DNA from: Mycolicibacter kumamotonensis
GTDB taxonomy: Bacteria > Actinomycetota > Actinomycetes > Mycobacteriales > Mycobacteriaceae
DNA: 64,000 bases
NCBI RefSeq assembly: GCF_002086285.1
Contig: NZ_MVHU01000019.1
Span: forward strand, 1 to 64,000
Reading direction: 5' to 3'
Position numbers and translations under genes: made by a program. Of this stretch, positions 61,845 to 64,000 are shown piece by piece; the stretch's first letter is position 1; each line of letters opens with the position of its first letter. The notes beneath the pieces were generated by a model, which saw nothing but the letters and a program-made list of their open reading frames with translations, was not told the origin of the DNA and did no database searches.

Positions 61845-62288
61845 TTACGAGCAACCGCAGCCGCTGCCGCAACCCGACGCCGGCTCCGGCTCCGGCGGTG
61901 CGCTGCCCGCGCACCCGCAGCCTGGACCGCAGCCGGCGTCCTGGGCGGGGGCGCTGTCGCCGCAGCCGCAGCCGGACCCGCAGCCACCGGATTCGGCCGC
62001 CGCGGCCTGGCGCGTCGCGTAGCGTGCCCCCTGCCAGGCGCCGGCGGCCAGGATGGCCAGCGCCCCGGTGATCGAGATGATCAGCGCCAGTAGCGCCACC
62101 GTGGGCGGACCGGCCAGCACGAGTGCACCGCCCACCGCCAGGATCACCCCGACGGCGATCTGAGCGGGTGCGACCGCCCGCAGCACCAGTTGCTCGGGGT
62201 CACCGGTGATCGGACGCGCCAGGGTCCGCACTCCGAACACCAGCGACACGACGGCCGCAACCAGGCACAGCACACCCATGATCAGCAT
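61845..62288 (-). CDS. Membrane protein with Cys-rich CGxGCGC repeat tail (Rv0039c-like position)
   Basis: A 147-residue protein from ATG 62288. Three or four hydrophobic segments occupy residues ~1-90 (LIMGVLCLVAAVVSLVFGV, AVAPAQIAVGVILAVGGALVLAG, VALLALIISITGALAILAAGA). The last ~48 residues hold three CGxGCGC motifs (CGSGCGC, CGPGCGC, CGSGCGC), nine cysteines in all, separated by Ala/Pro/Glu linkers, and the protein ends on the last motif plus Ser. Such a tail could bind soft metal ions or iron-sulfur, or be lipid or redox linked; none is shown. By position it corresponds to Rv0039c, which I recall as a short membrane protein without certainty about such a tail. Confidence 0.8.
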   Translation of the reverse strand: MLIMGVLCLVAAVVSLVFGVRTLARPITGDPEQLVLRAVAPAQIAVGVILAVGGALVLAGPPTVALLALIISITGALAILAAGAWQGARYATRQAAAAESGGCGSGCGCGDSAPAQDAGCGPGCGCAGSAPPEPEPASGCGSGCGCS

Positions 62289-62312
62289 GTGCCCCAGGAT
62301 ACGAGGGGCCGG

Positions 62313-63203
62313 TCAGCCCGCGGTGCCCGCCCGGGGCTGCGCCGGGACCGGAGCCGCGGTGCCGTGCGGCGTGTTCGGCAGATGTGAGACGCCGGGCCGG
62401 TCCACCCGGAATCCGTTCACGATCGCGTCGATGGCCGGGGCGTTGCCCACCGCGCGCCCGGCGCCGGTGGTCACGGTCAGCGACACCAGGTAGGCGGCGT
62501 CGTCCGTCGGCACGATCACGTGGCGCCGGGAGGTGTTCAGCGTCATGTCGGCGTCGCGGTAGGTGCCCTCGATCACCGAGGACGGGAAGCCGTTGAACTC
62601 GGCCAGTGAGGCGTTGGTGGTCTGCCAGGCCATCAACTGCTGGCTGTCGACGAATCCGTGGGTGATGGCTTCCCGGGGGTCGAACTGCCCGACCAGCCGG
62701 TAGACGACCACCTGCGCGTTGGGGGTGTAGAGCGACCCACCGCGCCGGTCGGCGATGACCGCGAACGCGTCGGGGACGTTGGGGTCGGGAACGTGGGTCC
62801 AGCCCGCGGGCATCGGCAGGGTGATGTTGAGCGCGGTGAAGCCCGCGGCCTGCTGCGGCTCCAGTTGCACGTTCTTGGCGGCGAAGTAGTCGCGCAGCGT
62901 GCCTGAGGTGGCCGGGACCAGGGCATTGGGCGCCGCTGCGGGCACCGCAGATCCCGGTAGGACGGCGGGCCCGGGCAGGGTGGGCGCCGGCGCCGCCGGT
63001 CGTGGCACCGCGGGATAGGGCGGGGTCACCGGCACGGCGGCCGGCTGGGCCGCGGGTTGGGCCGCCGGGCCGTACGGGTTGGGCGGTGTCGGCATCAGCG
63101 GGTCGCCCGAGGCGGCCGGAATTCCCGTCGGGCCGCCGAAGCCCGCCACGGTGACTGCCGCGGAGCCGACCAGGAGCCGCCAGCGGCCAACGGTGTTCGT
63201 CAT
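62313..63203 (-). CDS. mtc28: Secreted proline-rich protein Mtc28-like (LpqN/Mtc28 family)
   Basis: A 296-residue protein from ATG 63203 (MTNTVGRWRLLVGSAAVTVAGFGG), with GGAAGGA about 9 bases upstream. The N-terminus is a signal peptide. Residues ~35-100 are Pro/Ala-rich, and the rest is the conserved Mtc28/LpqN domain (ITLPMPAGWTHVPDPNVPDAFAVIADRR, FNGFPSSVIEGTYRDADMTLNTSRRHVI). It is expected in the envelope or culture fluid. Homologues in M. tuberculosis are a T-cell antigen (Rv0040c) and lipoproteins linked to envelope functions. There is no lipobox Cys here, so it is probably a secreted rather than lipidated form. Confidence 0.9.
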   Translation of the reverse strand: MTNTVGRWRLLVGSAAVTVAGFGGPTGIPAASGDPLMPTPPNPYGPAAQPAAQPAAVPVTPPYPAVPRPAAPAPTLPGPAVLPGSAVPAAAPNALVPATSGTLRDYFAAKNVQLEPQQAAGFTALNITLPMPAGWTHVPDPNVPDAFAVIADRRGGSLYTPNAQVVVYRLVGQFDPREAITHGFVDSQQLMAWQTTNASLAEFNGFPSSVIEGTYRDADMTLNTSRRHVIVPTDDAAYLVSLTVTTGAGRAVGNAPAIDAIVNGFRVDRPGVSHLPNTPHGTAAPVPAQPRAGTAG

Positions 63204-63376
63204 CTCCTCAAGGTCCTTCCGGGACGGGCCGGGCAACGGTGCCCCGGCCGTGAATCGACGGTAACCAGGCCGGGTGCCCCCGGCCAGAGCCGCAACCGAG
63301 CTGGAACGAAGCCCTCATCGGCCTGCAACGCAACCGATACCAAGCTGTGGCGAGCGGCCCGGTCGACGCCGCCCTT

Positions 63377-63382
63377 TACCCT
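63377..63382 (+). promoter_or_regulatory. Probable -10 of leaderless leuS
   Basis: TACCCT fits TANNNT and lies 6 bases before GTG 63389, the layout of leaderless mycobacterial transcripts. No ribosome site of usual spacing is present. Confidence 0.4.
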
Positions 63383-63388
63383 GTTGAG

Positions 63389-64000
63389 GTGAACGAAGCC
63401 CCGACCACCCAGGGATCCGGCGACCCCGGCGACCAAGCGCCCCGCCACCGCTACACGGCGGAACTGGCCGGGCTTATCGAAGGCAGCTGGCAACAGCACT
63501 GGGAGCAGGCAGGGACCTTCAACGTCGCCAACCCGGTCGGCTCGCTGGCACCGGCGGACGGCTCGCCAGTGCCCGGCTCCAAGATGTTCGTCCAGGACAT
63601 GTTCCCCTACCCGTCCGGTGACGGCCTGCATGTCGGCCATCCGCTCGGCTACATCGCCACCGATGTCTACGCCCGCTACTTCCGGATGACCGGCCACAAC
63701 GTGTTGCACGCGCTGGGCTTCGACGCGTTCGGCCTGCCCGCCGAGCAGTACGCGATACAGACCGGCACGCACCCGCGCATCCGCACCGAGGCCAACATCG
63801 AGAACTTCCGCCGCCAGCTGCGGCGTCTCGGGCTCGGCCACGACAGCCGGCGCAGCTTTTCGACCACCGATGTCGACTTCTACAAGTGGACGCAGTGGAT
63901 CTTCCTGCAGATCTACAACGCCTGGTTCGACCCGAGCGCGAACAAGGCCCGGCCGATCGCGGAGTTGATCGCCGAATTCGACGCCGGCACCCGCACCCTC
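63389..64000 (+). CDS. leuS: Leucyl-tRNA synthetase (N-terminal part; continues outside window)
   Basis: The first 204 codons of LeuRS, from GTG 63389 ([16 protein letters not shown]). The class I HIGH motif reads HVGH in [20 protein letters not shown]. Flanking conserved segments are [27 protein letters not shown], and [18 protein letters not shown] leads towards the editing domain. It charges tRNA-Leu with leucine. The frame runs off the right edge intact. Confidence 0.95.
   Translation, partial: MNEAPTTQGSGDPGDQAPRHRYTAELAGLIEGSWQQHWEQAGTFNVANPVGSLAPADGSPVPGSKMFVQDMFPYPSGDGLHVGHPLGYIATDVYARYFRMTGHNVLHALGFDAFGLPAEQYAIQTGTHPRIRTEANIENFRRQLRRLGLGHDSRRSFSTTDVDFYKWTQWIFLQIYNAWFDPSANKARPIAELIAEFDAGTRTL

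Overview
The window is a GC-rich chromosomal segment from a mycobacterium (Mycobacterium in the broad sense) centred on the replication origin, written in the opposite orientation to the usual map, so that dnaA reads on the minus strand. The evidence is the gene order and protein content: rnpA-rpmH-dnaA-dnaN-recF-dciA-gyrB-gyrA, the fhaA-fhaB-pstP-rodA-pbpA-pknA-pknB operon, crgA, cwsA, whiB5-like, cwlM, the MurJ-pseudokinase fusion and mtc28-like genes are together diagnostic of mycobacteria. GTG/TTG starts and 4-base start/stop overlaps are common. Family names and comparisons with M. tuberculosis (Rv numbers) are from memory; no database search was possible.

Layout. (1) 1-4598, minus strand: a small Rv0023-Rv0029-like cluster with an XRE-type regulator, an NlpC/P60 hydrolase and ESX/Esp-like proteins. 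(2) 4751-6193, plus: a WhiB5-like regulator and a pirin. (3) 6206-13431: an accessory catabolic cluster (flavin monooxygenase, hydrolase, acyl-CoA synthetase, SDR and alcohol dehydrogenase in one tight operon) divergent from a TetR regulator that has four repeated half-sites in its promoter; it lies next to a tRNA-Leu gene. (4) 13882-23448: the FHA/PP2C/RodA/PBP/PknA/PknB growth and division operon. (5) 23452-27976: trpG-like, DUF881, crgA, a PH-domain protein, ppiA, cwsA, tRNA-Ala, tRNA-Ile and a DUF3566 protein. (6) 28032-38957: gyrA, gyrB, dciA, recF, dnaN, oriC, dnaA, rpmH and rnpA. (7) 38954-44813: yidD, yidC, jag, rsmG, parA, parB and three parS sites. (8) 44810-55443, minus: cwlM, trxC, trxB, a shortened anti-SigM gene, sigM, murJ, an Rv3909-like gene and mutT4. 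(9) 55506-57835: a 54-bp tandem repeat array, pcnA and an Asp/Gly-repeat protein. (10) 58053-64000: a secreted PE-PPE-domain esterase, then the Rv0036c-Rv0041-like block (TIGR03084, MFS, YqgE, a membrane protein with a Cys-rich tail, Mtc28, leuS).

How the genes work together. Most of the window serves replication, segregation and envelope growth. DnaA, DnaN, gyrase, DciA, RecF, ParA, ParB and parS govern origin firing and segregation. PknA, PknB and PstP control peptidoglycan synthesis through FhaA, CwlM and the MurJ pseudokinase, all encoded here, together with RodA, PbpA, CrgA and CwsA. The features most worth a second look are the accessory catabolic operon with its TetR operators, the apparent loss of the sigma-binding domain of the anti-SigM factor, the 54-bp tandem array that forms the pcnA/mutT4 promoter region, a palindrome plus DnaA-box pair outside oriC, and a membrane protein whose tail carries three CGxGCGC motifs. 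No insertion sequence, prophage or CRISPR array was seen.
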